From NCBI RefSeq assembly GCF_019059575.1, contig NW_024881587.1, positions 527,001-591,000 on the forward strand: a DNA stretch of 64,000 nt, read 5' to 3'. The first letter of the stretch is position 1, and the number at the start of each line of letters is the position of its first letter. Below, one piece after another: positions 20,561 to 33,000 of the stretch. A model generated the notes under the pieces. It did no database searches. It saw only the letters and a program-made list of their open reading frames with translations, and was not told where the DNA came from. Both the position numbers and the translations under genes were made by a program. Origin of the DNA: Amphibalanus amphitrite (lineage: Eukaryota > Arthropoda > Thecostraca > Balanomorpha > Balanidae).

Positions 20561-21799
20561 CTGCACGTGCAAGGCTCATCCTCTCGTTTGGCGGCGGGCG
20601 TTTTTGCTGCGTAACCGCAGGTTGTTTGAAAAGACAAACACTATTCGTTAGAATTGTGTTTTTCTATTGAAAAACAACCGGAGCGGTCCTTCTCCGGGCT
20701 ATGTTTTGCAAGTCTGGCAGCGAATCAGTACAACTTGGTCGCAGCCTAGACGAATCGCTCAATCTCCGTAAAAAGTTCAGGGTATGGGCTCCCGCAGGCG
20801 ATCTACCTGATGGCATTAGTCGCTACTCGCTTAAAATCTCGTGGCACGTGGCACGTGCGATTCCATTTTTCCCATAGTAAGTCAATGGGGTTTTGGGGCA
20901 CTTTTTGCTCGATCGCGAATAGCGGGAAAACGAGCCAAGGAAGAGGTGGTTTTCTTCCCAGCATTTTATGGCAAACACGTTTGGGTACACGCTAGTGTGC
21001 GCCGTATACCCGTCAGAAGTTCGTAACGTGTCTTTGCTCGAGGTCAAAGTTGAACTTTTTTCGCTCCCCATGTTAAGTCAATGGGCGTTTTTGCAGAGAC
21101 ATTTTCATTCGTTCATTGTACAAAATTATATGATACGATTTTTTTGAAACTTTCAGGACCTGTTGAGAAACGACCATAGAACATGTTGTTATGCTTCGTT
21201 AAGCTGTCAGAATTCGTTTGTTCTTTTTAAGCTCGTTTAGAAATGAAAAATTTTAACATGGAAAGTCAATGGGGGCGTCTTTGGTGCTTAATAACTTTGT
21301 ACGTTGAAGATATATTTAAGTGAAAAGTTGATAGGATATACAAATTTTGATGCTCTTTCCAATGATACATAGAGCGTTATTGCACGCTGTGCCGTTTTTG
21401 AGAAATTTAGTAAAAAAGCACGACATTACCGAGATTTGAGCTCACACCTATATATGGTCTTGCTCAGACAGTATACGAACAGGTGACGGGGATACCTCCC
21501 ATTGAAGGATGCGATTTAATGCTAAATATTAGCGGCCGGCCTCCGTGGGGACGTTTTTGTACGACTTATATCTCCGCAAGCAGGGGACCGATACATTTGT
21601 GGTTTTTTGTGTGGGGTAGCGTATACCCTTCTTAGAAGTATTTACTATGGATGATGCATGCCGGTGACCCCTACTGCACGTGACACGTGTAAAACGGAGA
21701 GGTGTCACTTTTGTTGTAATGACAATAACACGGTAATTACTTGGCTGATTGCACTGAAACTACACAAGGATGTAGGCACCCGCCGGACCATGCCTTTCC

Positions 21800-22330
21800 A
21801 TGTGCTACGGTTGGGGTGCAACTGCACGTGCGCACGTGCAGGGTGACGCTTCGAGATCTCGAGAACGGCCGGGCCGATTGACTTCAAATTTGGTACACCG
21901 CTAGAGACCGGTTAGTAGGGTGCCGTGCGCAAGTCAGTTAGGACCCATCTTGCACGTGCGCACGTGCAGGGTGACGCTTCCAGATCTCAGGAACGGCTGG
22001 GCCGATTACATTCAAATTCGGCATACCGCTAGAGACTGGTTAGTAGGGTGCCGTGCACAAGTCAGTTAGTATGTATTTTCATGTGCCACGGTTGGGGTGC
22101 AGCTGCACGTGCGCACGTGTAGGGGTCGCTTCAAGATCTTGGAAACGGCTGGGCCGATTCAGATTAAATTCGGTACACCGCTAGAGACCGGCGAATAGAG
22201 TGCCGTGCACAAGTCAATTGGGACCCTGGTAGCACGTGCGCACGTGAAGGGTGCCGCTTCAAGATCTCGAAAACGGCCGGGCCGATTGCACTCAAACTTT
22301 GCACACCGCTAGCGTGGTTAGTAGAGTGTC
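21800..22330 (+). repeat. E-box palindrome array 2
   Basis: Same unit as array 1, palindromes at about 21823, 21951, 22104 and 22232, in the second 1.75-kb unit. Confidence 0.85.
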
Positions 22331-23449
22331 ATGTTCGTCAGTTCGTAGCACACCCACTCCGGTCTGCACGTGCTAGGCTCATCCTCTCGTTTGGCGGCGG
22401 GTTACCGCAGGTTGTTTCTTCATTAGACAAACACTATTCGTTAGAATTGTGTTTTTCTATTGAAAAACAGCGGGAGCAGTCCTTCACCGGGCGATGTTTT
22501 GCATGGTTGGCTTCGGATCGAAATGTGTTTGTGATTGCCGTAGAAGACTAGACCAGGAAACAATCGGTGAGTTTGCTACCAAAACACATTAACCACCGCC
22601 CGAGTGGGGCGGGGGCGTTTTTAGCGACACCTATTTGTTTTTTTGCGTTTGTTAAGAAAATTACTACGTGCATTGTTATAAAGCTTTGTATGATAGATCA
22701 ATTTCAGCGGCATGGTTGGACCTCTATGTAGGCACACCGGCGACAACGGCAGCGCAAAATTGCGTTTAAATCTTCACTCATGCGGCAACATACGGAAGAG
22801 GTGGCACTGCGGCACAACATGCTTTCAGGCGTTTGACACTTATGCATCATCTAGCGAGTAAAACGGAATGTTTGGCTAAAATGCCAGACGCATTTACCAC
22901 ACTCGGTAATCGTCCTCAAAAGCTTCAGTTTCGTGCGAGTCATCAGTTCTAAAGAGATAGTGCCTAGTGGTTTTCCCGGATCCCTCATTACTCGGCCATT
23001 CATTTAGGCGGTTATATACAATAGAGCCGGCATTGCGGCACAGCATACATTCAGGCGTTTGACGCTTCTGCCATCTAGCGGGTAAAATTGAACCCAACCA
23101 CATTAGAGTATACGAACAGGTGACGGGGATACCTCCCGTGTGCGGATGCGACATTGATTATTGCTAAATATTGGCAGTCGGCCGCCGTGAGGGCGCCTCT
23201 CCAAAGCTTATATCTCTACATCTGCTTGACCGATTCAATCGCGGCCTTTTGTGTGGGATAGCTTCTTCCTTTCTTACACGTAGTGTGCTATTCTCGATGC
23301 GTATGGGTGACCTCTAATGCACGTGACACGTGCAATGGGAAGAGGCGTCAGTTTGGTAACAAGTCTAATAATTCTGTAGTTAGTTTGCCGATTGCGCTGA
23401 TACTTGGCATGGATTCAGGCACCCGCCGGACAATGTATTTCCATGTGTC

Positions 23450-24110
23450 ACGGTTGGGGTGCCGCTGCACGTGTGCACGGGCAGGGTGACGCTTCCAGAT
23501 CTCGAGAACGATTGGGCCGATTGTGATCAAATTTGGCACACCGTTAGGGATCGGTGAGTAGGGTGCCGTGCACAAGTCAGATGGGACCCATTTTGCACGT
23601 GCGCACGTGCAGGGTGACGCTTCCAGATCTCGAGAACAGCCGGGCTGATTATGCTTAGATTTGGCACAGCGCTAGAGACCGCTTAGTAGGCTGCCTTGGG
23701 CAGGTCAGCTGGACCCCAGTTTGCACGTGCGCACGTGCAGGGTGACGCTTTCAGATCTCAGGAACGTCTAAGCCGGTTGCACTGAAATTCGGCACATTTC
23801 TAGAGACCAATCAGTAAGGCACCGGGCACATGTCAGTTAGTATGTTTTTTCATGCGTCACGGTTGGGTTGCAACTGCACGTGCGCAGGTGTAGGGATCGC
23901 TTCCAGATCTTGAAAACGGCTGGGCTGATTTAGCTCAAATTTGGTACACCGCTAGAGACCGGTGAATAGGGTGCCGTGCACAACTCAATTGGGACCCAGC
24001 TTGCACGTGCGCACGTGCAGGGTGACGCTTTCAGAGCTCAAATATGGCCGGGCTGATTGCACTCAAATTTGGCACACCGCTATAGACCAGGGAATAGGGT
24101 GCCGTGCACG
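23450..24110 (+). repeat. E-box palindrome array 3
   Basis: Five diverged copies of the same unit (about 23466, 23595, 23722, 23875, 24002). Confidence 0.8.
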
Positions 24111-24186
24111 TCAGTCCGTAGCACACCGACTCCGGTCTGCACGTGCAAGGCTCATCCTCTCGTTTGGCGGCGGGCGTTTTTGCTGC

Positions 24187-24325
24187 GTTTACAAAGGTGC
24201 TTGCTCAAACAACCTGCGGTCCCGCGATGCGGAGCCCGGCATCGCAGATGCTGGTTTACAAAGGTGCTTGCTCAAACAACCTGCGGTCCCGCGATGCGGA
24301 GCCCAGCATCGCAGATGCTGGTAAG
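24187..24325 (+). repeat. Tandem 70-bp hairpin repeat
   Basis: Two copies of 'acaaaggtgcttgctcaaac...cgcagatgctgg', with a third at about 28383-28446. 'caaacaacctgcggt' is the reverse complement of the header start 'accgcaggttgtttg', so tail and following header form an inverted repeat. Confidence 0.8.
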
Positions 24326-24377
24326 TGTTGGCGGGAGTTTTGCTTTCACTTTCTAATATTTCGGTCAGATAACAAAA

Positions 24378-26972
24378 TAACCGCAGGTTGTTTGAAAAGA
24401 CAAACACTATTCGTTAGAATTGTGTTTTTCTATTGAAAAACAACCGGAGCGGTCCTTCTCCGGGCTATGTTTTGCAAGTCTGGCAGCGAATCGAGACATC
24501 TTGATTGGGGCCTAGAGTTTTGCGTTTAGGATCGTAAAAATTTCAGGGTATAGACTTTTGCAGGTGATCTACCTGATGGTACCGGTCGCTACTCGCAACA
24601 AAAATCATTGCGCGTGCCACGTGCAATTGCATTTTCCCCATGTTAAGTCAACGGGGTTTCGGACACTTTTTGCGCGATCGCCAATAGCGGGAAAACGAGC
24701 CAAGGAAGAGGTGATTTTCTTCCACGCATTTTATGGCAAACACGTTCTGGTACACGCCAGTGTGCGCCGTATACCCGTCAGAATTCGTTAACTTGAGTTG
24801 CACGAGTTTGAAGTTGAACTTTTTTCGCTCCCCATGTTAAGTCAATGGGCGTTTTTGCAGAGACATTTTCATTCGCTCATTGTACAAAATTATATGATAC
24901 GATTTTGCTTTAACTTTCAGGACTTGTTGAGAAAAGACCATAGAACATGTTGTTATGCTTCGTTAAGCTGTCAGAATTCGTTTGCTCTTTTGAAGCTCGT
25001 TTAAAAATGAAAAATTTTAACATGGAAAGTCAATGGGAGCGTCTTTGCTGCTTAATAACTTTTTACGTTTAAGATATGTTTAAGTCAAAAGTTGATATTT
25101 TATACAACTTTTGATGCTCTTTCCAATGATATATACAACGTTATTGCACGTGCTGCCGTTTTTGAGAAATATAGTAAAAAAGCACGACATTACCGAGATT
25201 TGAGCTCAGACCTATATCGTTACGCTGTCAGGCGGACACGAGGACAGGTGGCGCCGCCGCCGCCCGCATAGCGGCGGGAATGTGAACTAACCTGTTTACC
25301 ATCTATGGTATGGTACCATCGGGGGACCGGCCGCCGTCGGCACCATTTCGGGACTTTGCATCGCAATAAAAGGCTTATTTACAATTGAAAATGGACTAGC
25401 GAGAGTCGTTATGGAATCAGAATTTGATGCTCTACAAAACTAGGCTATTTTCATTGTGATGGCATCACAGACTACACCGCTAACCCCAATAAAGCAGATT
25501 TATGTCGCGTCATCGATGATTACATATAATGTTTCTTTGATATATATGTAGTCGGATCTTTCAGCTGCGTCCCTCCCCTCCCTCGCCGCGCTGGCGGGTC
25601 GGCCATCCGCGGCTTGCCGCCCTAACCGCAGGTTGTTTGAAAAGACAAACACTATTCGTTAGAATTGTGTTTTTCTATTGAAAAACAACCGGAGCGGTCG
25701 TTCTCCGGGGTATGTTTTGCAAAGTTGTAACCGCAGGTTGTTTGAAAAGACAAACACTATTCGTTAGAATTGTGTTTTTCTATTGAAAAACAACCGGAGC
25801 GGTCGTTCTCCGGGGTATGTTTTGCAAAGTTGGCCTGAGATTGGGGCAACTTGGTCGCAGCCTAGAGTTTTGCGTTTAGGATCGTAAAAATTTCAGGGTA
25901 TAGACTTTTGCAGGTGATCTACCTGATGGTACCGGTCGCTACTCGCAACAAAAATCATTGCGCGTGCCACGTGCAATTGCATTTTCCCCATGTTAAGTCA
26001 ACGGGGTTTTGGACACTTTTTGCGCGATCGCCAATGGCGGGAAAACGAGCCAAGAAGGAGGTGGTTTTCTTCCCAGCATTTTATGGCAAACACGTTCTGC
26101 TACACGCCAGTGTGCGCCGTATACCCGTCAGAATTCGTTAACTTGAGTTGCACGTGTTTGAAGTTGAACTTTTTTCGCTCCCCATGTTAAGTCAATGGGC
26201 GTTTTTGCAGAGGCATTTTCATTCGCTCATTGTACAAAATTATATGATACGATTTTGTTTAAACTTTCAGGACTTGTTGAGAAAAGACCATAGAATATGT
26301 TGTTATGCTTCGTTAAGCTGTCAGAATTCGTTTGTTCTTTTTAAGCTCGTTTAAAAATGAAAAATTTTAACATGGAAAGTCAATGGGAGCGTCTTTGGTG
26401 CTTTATAACTTTTTACGTTAAAGATATGTTTAAGTCAAAAGTTGATATTTGATACAACTTTTGATGCTCTTTCCAATGATATATACAACTTTATTGCACG
26501 TGGTGCCGTTTTTGAGAAATATAGTAAAAAAGCACGACATTACCGAGATTTGAGCTCAGACCTATATCGTTACAGTGTCAGGCGGACACGAGGACAGGTG
26601 GCGCCGCCGCCGCCCGCATAGCGGCGGGAATGTGAACTAACCTGTTTACCATCTATGGTATGGTACCATCGGGGGACCGGCCGCCGTCGGCACCATTTCG
26701 GGACTTTGCATCGCAATAAAAGGCTTATTTACAATTGAAAATGGACTAGCGAGAGTCGTTATGGAATCAGAATTTGATGCTCTACAAAACTAGGCTATTT
26801 TCATTGTGATGGCATCACAGACTACACCGCTAACCCCAATAAAGTAGATTTATGTCGCGTCATCGATGATTACATATAATGTTTCTTTGATATATATGTA
26901 GTCGGGTCTTTCAGCTGCGTCCCTCCCCTCCCTCGCCGCGCCGGCGGGTCGGCCATCCGCGGCTTGCCGCCC
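24378..26972 (+). repeat. Recent tandem duplication, about 1.35-kb period
   Basis: 24378-25622 and 25726-26972 match almost base for base, including a GC-rich 400-bp segment starting 'gtcaggcggacacgagga' (25227 and 26577). A stray 100-bp header (25624-25725) lies between them. This looks like unequal exchange. Confidence 0.85.
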
Positions 26973-27363
26973 GCCGGCTGCTGGCCGGTCAGCTGGCCGG
27001 TCAGCTGGTCGCCCGCGGCTGTCGGTGCAGTGCGGGATGCCTACTTGCGGGGGGCCGTCGTGGCGGCGGCCCGGGTGGACTGGGCGAGCAGTGAGTTGGG
27101 GAGCGCTGCGCTGTCGGTGCTCTAGTTTGTATTGCGTTCGCATGATACGGCTTGAGCCAATACAGAGTGAACTGATTGAGCTGAGCAAGTCTTTATATAC
27201 ATTGAAAAGTAAAGCACTTTTTACTGCATCTACGGTGAGATGCTAGATAAAATTTATGGTCTACCTAATGGTACCCATTACTTAACAATTAAGTGAATCA
27301 TTTCGTCGCTAAACTCTCGTAAATTCGTATGTCCGCCTCACTATGGAGTTTGGACCGTAACGT
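26973..27363. other. Unit-5 insert, no gene
   Basis: GC-rich then AT-rich sequence inside the array, with a short 'gctggccggtcagctggccggtcagctgg' repeat at about 26981-27009. No gene recognised. Confidence 0.4.
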
Positions 27364-27714
27364 ATGGCCTTTGCTCAGACAGTATACGAACAGGTGACGG
27401 GGATACCTCCCATAGAAGGATGCGACACGATTTTACTGCTAAATAGCGGCCGGCCGCCGTGGGGACGTTTTTGTACGACTTATATCTCGGCAACCACTGG
27501 GCTGATACACGTGCGGTTTTTTCTGTGGGGTAGCTTTTTCCCTTCTTTCACATAGTGTGCTACTCTCGATGCATATGGGTGACCCCTAACGCACGTTCCA
27601 CGTGCAAAGCCAAGAGGTGCCTGTTTTGTAATAAGCGCAATAGCTCGCGGTAATTACTGAGCCGATTGCGCTAAAACTTGGCATGGAGGTAGACACTTTC
27701 CAGGCGATGCATTT

Positions 27715-28377
27715 CCATGTGTCTTGGTAGGGGTGCAACTGCACGTGCGCACGTGCAGGGTGACGCTTCCAGATCTCGAGAACGACTGGACCGATTGTGT
27801 TCAAATTTGGCATAACGATTGATACCGATCAGTAGGTTGCAGTCATTTAGTATGTATTTCCATGTGCCACGATTGGGGTGCAACTGCACGTGCGCACGTG
27901 CAGGGTGACGCTTCCAGATCTCGAGAACGGCCGGGCCAATTGTGCTCAGATTTGGCACACCGCTAGAGATCGCGTAGTAGGGTGTCTTGCACAGGTCTGC
28001 TGGGCCCCAGGTTGCACGTGCGCACGTGCAGGGTGACGCTTCCAGATCTCAGGAACGGCTGGGCCGATTGCATTCAAATTCGGCATACCTTTAGAGACCG
28101 GTTAGTAGGGTGCTGTGCACAAGTCAGTTAGTATGTATACTCATGTGTCTCGGTTGGGGTGCAACTGCACGTGCGCACGTGTAGGGGTCGCTTCCAGATC
28201 TTGAAAACGGCTGGGCCGATTGAGCATAAATTCGGTACACCGCTAGAGACCGGCAACTAGGGTGCCGTCCACAAGTCATTTGGGACCCAGCTTGCACGTG
28301 CGCACGTGCAGGGTGAGGCTTTCAGATCTCAGAAACGGCTGGGCTGATTGCATTCAAATTCGGCACACCTTTAGCGG
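27715..28377 (+). repeat. E-box palindrome array 4
   Basis: Five copies, palindromes at about 27739, 27883, 28014, 28166 and 28292. Confidence 0.85.
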
Positions 28378-28560
28378 CGTTACAGAGGTGCTTGCTCAAA
28401 CAACCTGCGGTCCCGCGATGCGGAGCCCAGCATCGCAGATGCTGGTAACCGAAGGTTTGTTGTCAATAGTTAAAACACTATTCTTTAGAATTGTGTTTTT
28501 CTATTGAAAAACAAATCTGAGTTCCCTGACAAATTGGCAAAAGCTGCCTGAGATCAGTAC

Positions 28561-29290
28561 AACTTGATGCTCTTGAAAACGGCTGCTCCAAAAAATCTGA
28601 TTTTTTCAGGATTTCTAGTGGGCCAGGTGATCTACGTTCTGGTATGGGTATCCCCTCCGCGGACAATCTGGTGCACGTGCCACGTGACTTTGAAAATTCC
28701 CGTGTTAAGCCAATGGGCACAATGAAAAAATGCGTTCCACGGCAGATTGCTCGAAAACGATCCAAACGACCCCCCATTTTCTTACATGCGGATCAACCAC
28801 CATTCGGTGCACTACCCATGGGTATGTCGCAAAGTGACCGGAAAAGTCCAGAACCACGTGCCACGTGCCGTTGAAAATGACCCTGCACACCGGAAATTTG
28901 GACTTTTGGTCATTTCGGCGCACCCATGATGCATACTATGTCGTGGGTGACCAAACAATGGGTGTCATCCGATCGGCAACTGTTTAAGGTGTCGTCCAGT
29001 GGGTCAAAGTGGTAGTTTCAAACTTTTGGGATCCACCATTCTGGGGATTCTTTTTGACAATATACTTGCGTTTCTTGGCGCAATGTTCATTCCACCCAGC
29101 CGGTCGTCAATGCGTTAGGTGACCCAAATGACGATTGACCTGAAGGAAGTTGGGGGCGAGGAACACGCACGTGCCATCCGTTTTTTAATTGGGCGCTTTC
29201 ATCTAGGAGATTTTTGCAGATATCTTTTTGATTTGTGAAAATGACCAAAAAGCTGAATCTCTGCAGAATCCTAGCGGTATGCCAGTCGTT
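28561..29290. other. Non-coding, diverged array body
   Basis: Contains 'gcacgtgccacgtg' (28673-28686) and 'cacgtgccacgtgccg' (28856-28871), and 'gtgttaagccaatgggc' recalls the array body. I see no gene. Confidence 0.45.
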
Positions 29291-29299
29291 GATAAATTA

Positions 29300-29915
29300 T
29301 TATCTTGCTGCGGCCGGGCGCTTATTTGCGGTGTTTGCATTTGCCGGCTGGCGGGCGACTTTTAGTCGTTTTCGGTTAGCAGTTAGCGTCGGTGCGATGC
29401 GGGCGGTCTTATTTTTTTTTCGGCGTTTCGGCGTTTTTTTGTGGTTTGCGGCGGTCGGGCGATTTTTTCCTACGTTTGCGTTGGCGTTTCGGGCGTGCGT
29501 TTTGCACGTTTTGCGGTGTTAACGTTTTGCGGCGGGCGGGCGTTTTATGTTTTTTTTTTGCGGTGCTTGTCTTTGGCGGCGGGCGGGCGGGCCGGCGATG
29601 CGGGCGGTTTTCTTCTTTTTTTGCGTCGTTGCGGTGTTAAATTTGTTTGCGGCTGGCGGCCGCTTTTTCGTTTTTTTTTTTGCGGTGTTTGCTTTTGGCG
29701 GCGGGCGGGCGATTTTTAGGCGTTTTCGGTTGGCGGTTAGCGGGCGGGCGATGCGGGCGGTTTTATTGTTTTGCGGCGTTTTCGGTTTTTTTTTTATTTG
29801 CGGTTTGCGGCGGGCGGGCGTTTGTTTATTTTTTGCGACGTTTGCGTTGGCGTTTCGGGCGTGCGTTTTGCGCGTTTTGCGGTGTTTGCGTTTTGCGGCG
29901 GGCGGGCGTTTTTCA
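29300..29915 (+). repeat. Strand-asymmetric G/T-rich tandem repeat
   Basis: About 600 bp almost without A or C runs on the plus strand, built from 'tttgcggcgggcgggcg', 'gttttttt' and 'gcgatgcgggcgg'. Open frames on both strands are by-products of the composition. It ends about 120 bp before the transposase start codon. Confidence 0.8.
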
Positions 29916-30041
29916 CAATTCAAAGTCCAAACCTTCGGGCCACAGCGCTCCTCGAAAAGGCGCTGCCCTCGAGTAGTCAAGACTCAACATATAGTCATAG
30001 ATAGAGCAGTTACATAGCCTCAATGCTGAACAGGCTGTGAA

Positions 30042-33000
30042 ATGGAGAGAAGAAGACGAAAAGGGCGAGAGGAAATCCGTGTTAATTGGGACAACACACA
30101 ATGCGGCGAGTGGCATTATGTCCCAACAGCAAAGCTAACGCTATTGACAGGCGATACTCTCAGAGCTGGAGCTCGAGTTGGTCTTAAATGGAAGGGGGAA
30201 GTGTGGACTGGCACGGTCGCAGCCAAAAAGACTAGGTTCGCTGCATCCCAGCTCGTGCGTGTTGTGCCCGACATGCAATGTGGTGGAGCTCCGGCCGCGG
30301 ACATGAACGCCATTCAGCTACCCGGATCGTTCCCAGGGTCGCACACTGGGGCTGATGGAGATTGTTTGTCCCGTGATCTCAGCGCCGATGATGTTCCGCC
30401 GCAGAAGCCCGTAGCTGGGGGAGATCGTGTGACCCAGGGACCTGGCGCTGAAAACGGTCAGAAGATGAGAGCCCGAAGCCCGCAGCCGAAGTCAATCGTA
30501 CATCCCGGGGGTTCGGCCCCGGAGGAGACGCCGCGCCCCGAGAGCCCGGCCCAGGAGGAGACGCCGCGCCCCGAAAGCCAGGCCCAGGAGGAGACGCCGC
30601 GCCCCGAGAGACCGGCCCAGGAGGAGACGCCGCGCCCCGAGAGCCCGGCCCAGGAGGAGACGCCGCGCCCCGAGAGCCCGGCCCAGGAGGAGACGCCGCG
30701 CCCCGAGAGCCCGGCCCAGGAGGAGACGCTGCGCCCCGAAAGCACGGCCCCGGAGGAGACGCCGCGCCCCGAGAGCCCGGCCCCGGAGGAGACGCCGCGC
30801 CCCGAGAGCCCCGCCCAGGAGGAGACGCCGCGCCCCGAGAGCCCGGCCCAGGAGGAGACGCCGCGCCCCGAGAGCCCGGCCCAGGAGGAGTCGCCGCGCC
30901 CCGGGAGCCCGGCCCAGGAGGAGACGCCGCGCCCCGGGAGCCCGGCCCAGGAGGAGACGCCGCGCCCCGAGAGGCCGGCCCAGGAGGAGACGCCGCGCCC
31001 CGAGAGCCCGGCCCAGGAGGAGACGCCGCGCCCCGAGAGCACGGCCCCGGAGGAGACGCCGCGCCCCGAGAGCCTGGACCAGGATGAGACGCCGCGCCCC
31101 AAGAGCCCGGCCCAGGAGGAGACGCCGCGCCCCGGGAGCCTGGACCAGGAGGAGACGCCGCGCCCCGAAAGCCCGGCCCAGGAGACGCCGCGCCCCGGGA
31201 GCCCGGCCCAGGAGGAGACGCCGCGCCCAGAGAGCCCGGCCCAGGAGGAGACGCCGCGCCCCGAGAGCCCGGCCCAGGAGGAGACGCCGCGCCCCGAGAG
31301 CACGGCCCCGGAGGAGACGCCGCGCCCCGAGAGCCCGGCCCAGGATGAGACGCCGCGCCCCGAGAGCCCGGCCCAGGAGGAGACGCCGCGCCCCGGGAGC
31401 CTGGACCAGGAGGAGACGCCGCGCCCCGGGAGCCCGGCCCAGGAGGAGACGCCGCGCCCCGAGAGCCCGGCCCATGAGGAGACGCCGCGCCCCGAGAGCC
31501 CGGCCCAGGAGGAGACGCCGCGCCCCGGGAGCCCGGCCCAGGAGGAGACGCCGCGCCCCGGGAGCCCGGCCCAGGAGGAGACGGCGCGCCTCGGGAGCCC
31601 GGCCCAGGAGGAGACGCCGCGCCCCGGGGGTCTGGAGCCGGAGATGTCCCGCCCTTGGACTCCATTGGCTCCGGTCTTGGGGAGCACAGAGCCGGATATA
31701 GTCTGCCCTCAGAGTCCGGTCTCGGGTTTTCCAGTGAGTACCGAGCCGTATATGGTTGTCCTCGGGAGCCCGTCGTTTTCAGATGCTGAACGCTTGCTTT
31801 TGGAAGAAGTGTCTCCTCTGGGTCCAATCTTCGCCCCAGTCAGTCGATGCACCCCTTCCATCGATGAGACGTCCACGGGTTTTGGGGAAGATCTGCTGCA
31901 TTCCTGTCTTGAGGAGCAGCTGACTCCCATACTGGCTGAGACATCCCGAGGCGAAACAAGTAGCGCGCCTGGCTCGATGGAAAGCTCCCCCGCACCCAAG
32001 AGAAGAGCCAGGACTACGCAGGAACAGGTCCAGAATTTTCAAACAAAATATCAGATCAAAGCGGCGCCTGCTGACTGCGTCAAAGGATGCAAGAAACACT
32101 GCACCACAAACTTCAGTGAAGCCCGTCGCAGAAGCATCAACGACACGGTGAACAGCCAGGACCCCTCAGCACGTCGCCAATGGTACAGATCCTATGTGAG
32201 CGTGAAAAAGGTGAGCAACCGCAGAACAACATCAGGAGTAAACCGAAAAAACAACACTTACAGTTGGACACTGCCCGGAGAAGCTGGCGCTGGACACTGC
32301 CCCATACCAGTCTGCAAGGGCTTCTTTTTGACGACGCTGGGATTCGGCCAAACAAGTGCAGACGCAGTGGTGTGGGCGGTTGAAGATGGTGACATTTGTC
32401 CTAAAAAGGACAAGCGAGATGAGAGACCCGCGGGAAACAAGCTGGACGTGCAAATCATCAAAGACCACATCAACAAGTTCCATCATATCAAACATCATTA
32501 TAGGTACGAACACGCGCCCAACCGATTTTACCTACCTCAGGATCTAACAGTAGCTAAAATGCACCACGACTACCTGCTCCAGGAGGGTGTTCCCAAGTGC
32601 AGCTTCGAGACGTACCGAACAGTGGTCCGAAGTATGAACATTTCTTTTACCAAACTGGCCGGTGAAGAGTGTTCCCGCTGCTCGCTTCAGCTCCAACACA
32701 CGGAAAAAGAACATGGAGAGACCGAAGATGAACCGAGATTCCACCAGTAAGGGTGCAAGGAGTGTGATGAGCACAAGAGACACATGGACAACGCAAAGGA
32801 GGCGAGGGAGGCGTATCGTGAAGATGCCGAAAAGGAGCACGATCCATGCACGGTGTATATGTCTGCCGACATGATGAAGGTCTGCATGATTCCGCAGCTG
32901 CCTATAAAGGAAGCACTGTTTACGCCACGTCTCACTTGCTACAATGAGACCTTCGCGCCCCTCATGCCGTCAAAGCGCGGCTCGAAGAAAGTAAATCAGC

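Larger units (their letters stand above)
18862..28560 (+). repeat. Higher-order repeat array, unit about 1.75 kb
   Basis: Each unit opens with a header ('aaccgcaggttgtttgaaaa' to 'ctccgggctatg') at about 18862, 20610, 22401, 24378, 25624, 25727 and, diverged, 28447. Next comes a body with 'ccccatgttaagtcaa', a block with 'cgaacaggtgacggggata', then an array on the palindrome GCACGTGCGCACGTGC, and a tail 'ctcatcctctcgtttggcgg'. Units 4 and 5 replace the palindrome array with a GC-rich segment. No coding potential recognised. Confidence 0.85.

Noticed and set aside
18862..28560. Satellite units as Helitrons
   Set aside because: No consistent TC start, CTRR end with hairpin, or Rep/helicase sequence was found.
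29519..29980. Basic 153-codon minus-strand frame and opposing hydrophobic frames
   Set aside because: Composition artefact of the G/T-rich tract.
30379..31827. Minus-strand frames of 327-482 codons
   Set aside because: They overlap the 33-bp minisatellite, whose unit lacks stops on both strands; the plus-strand frame alone continues into conserved sequence.
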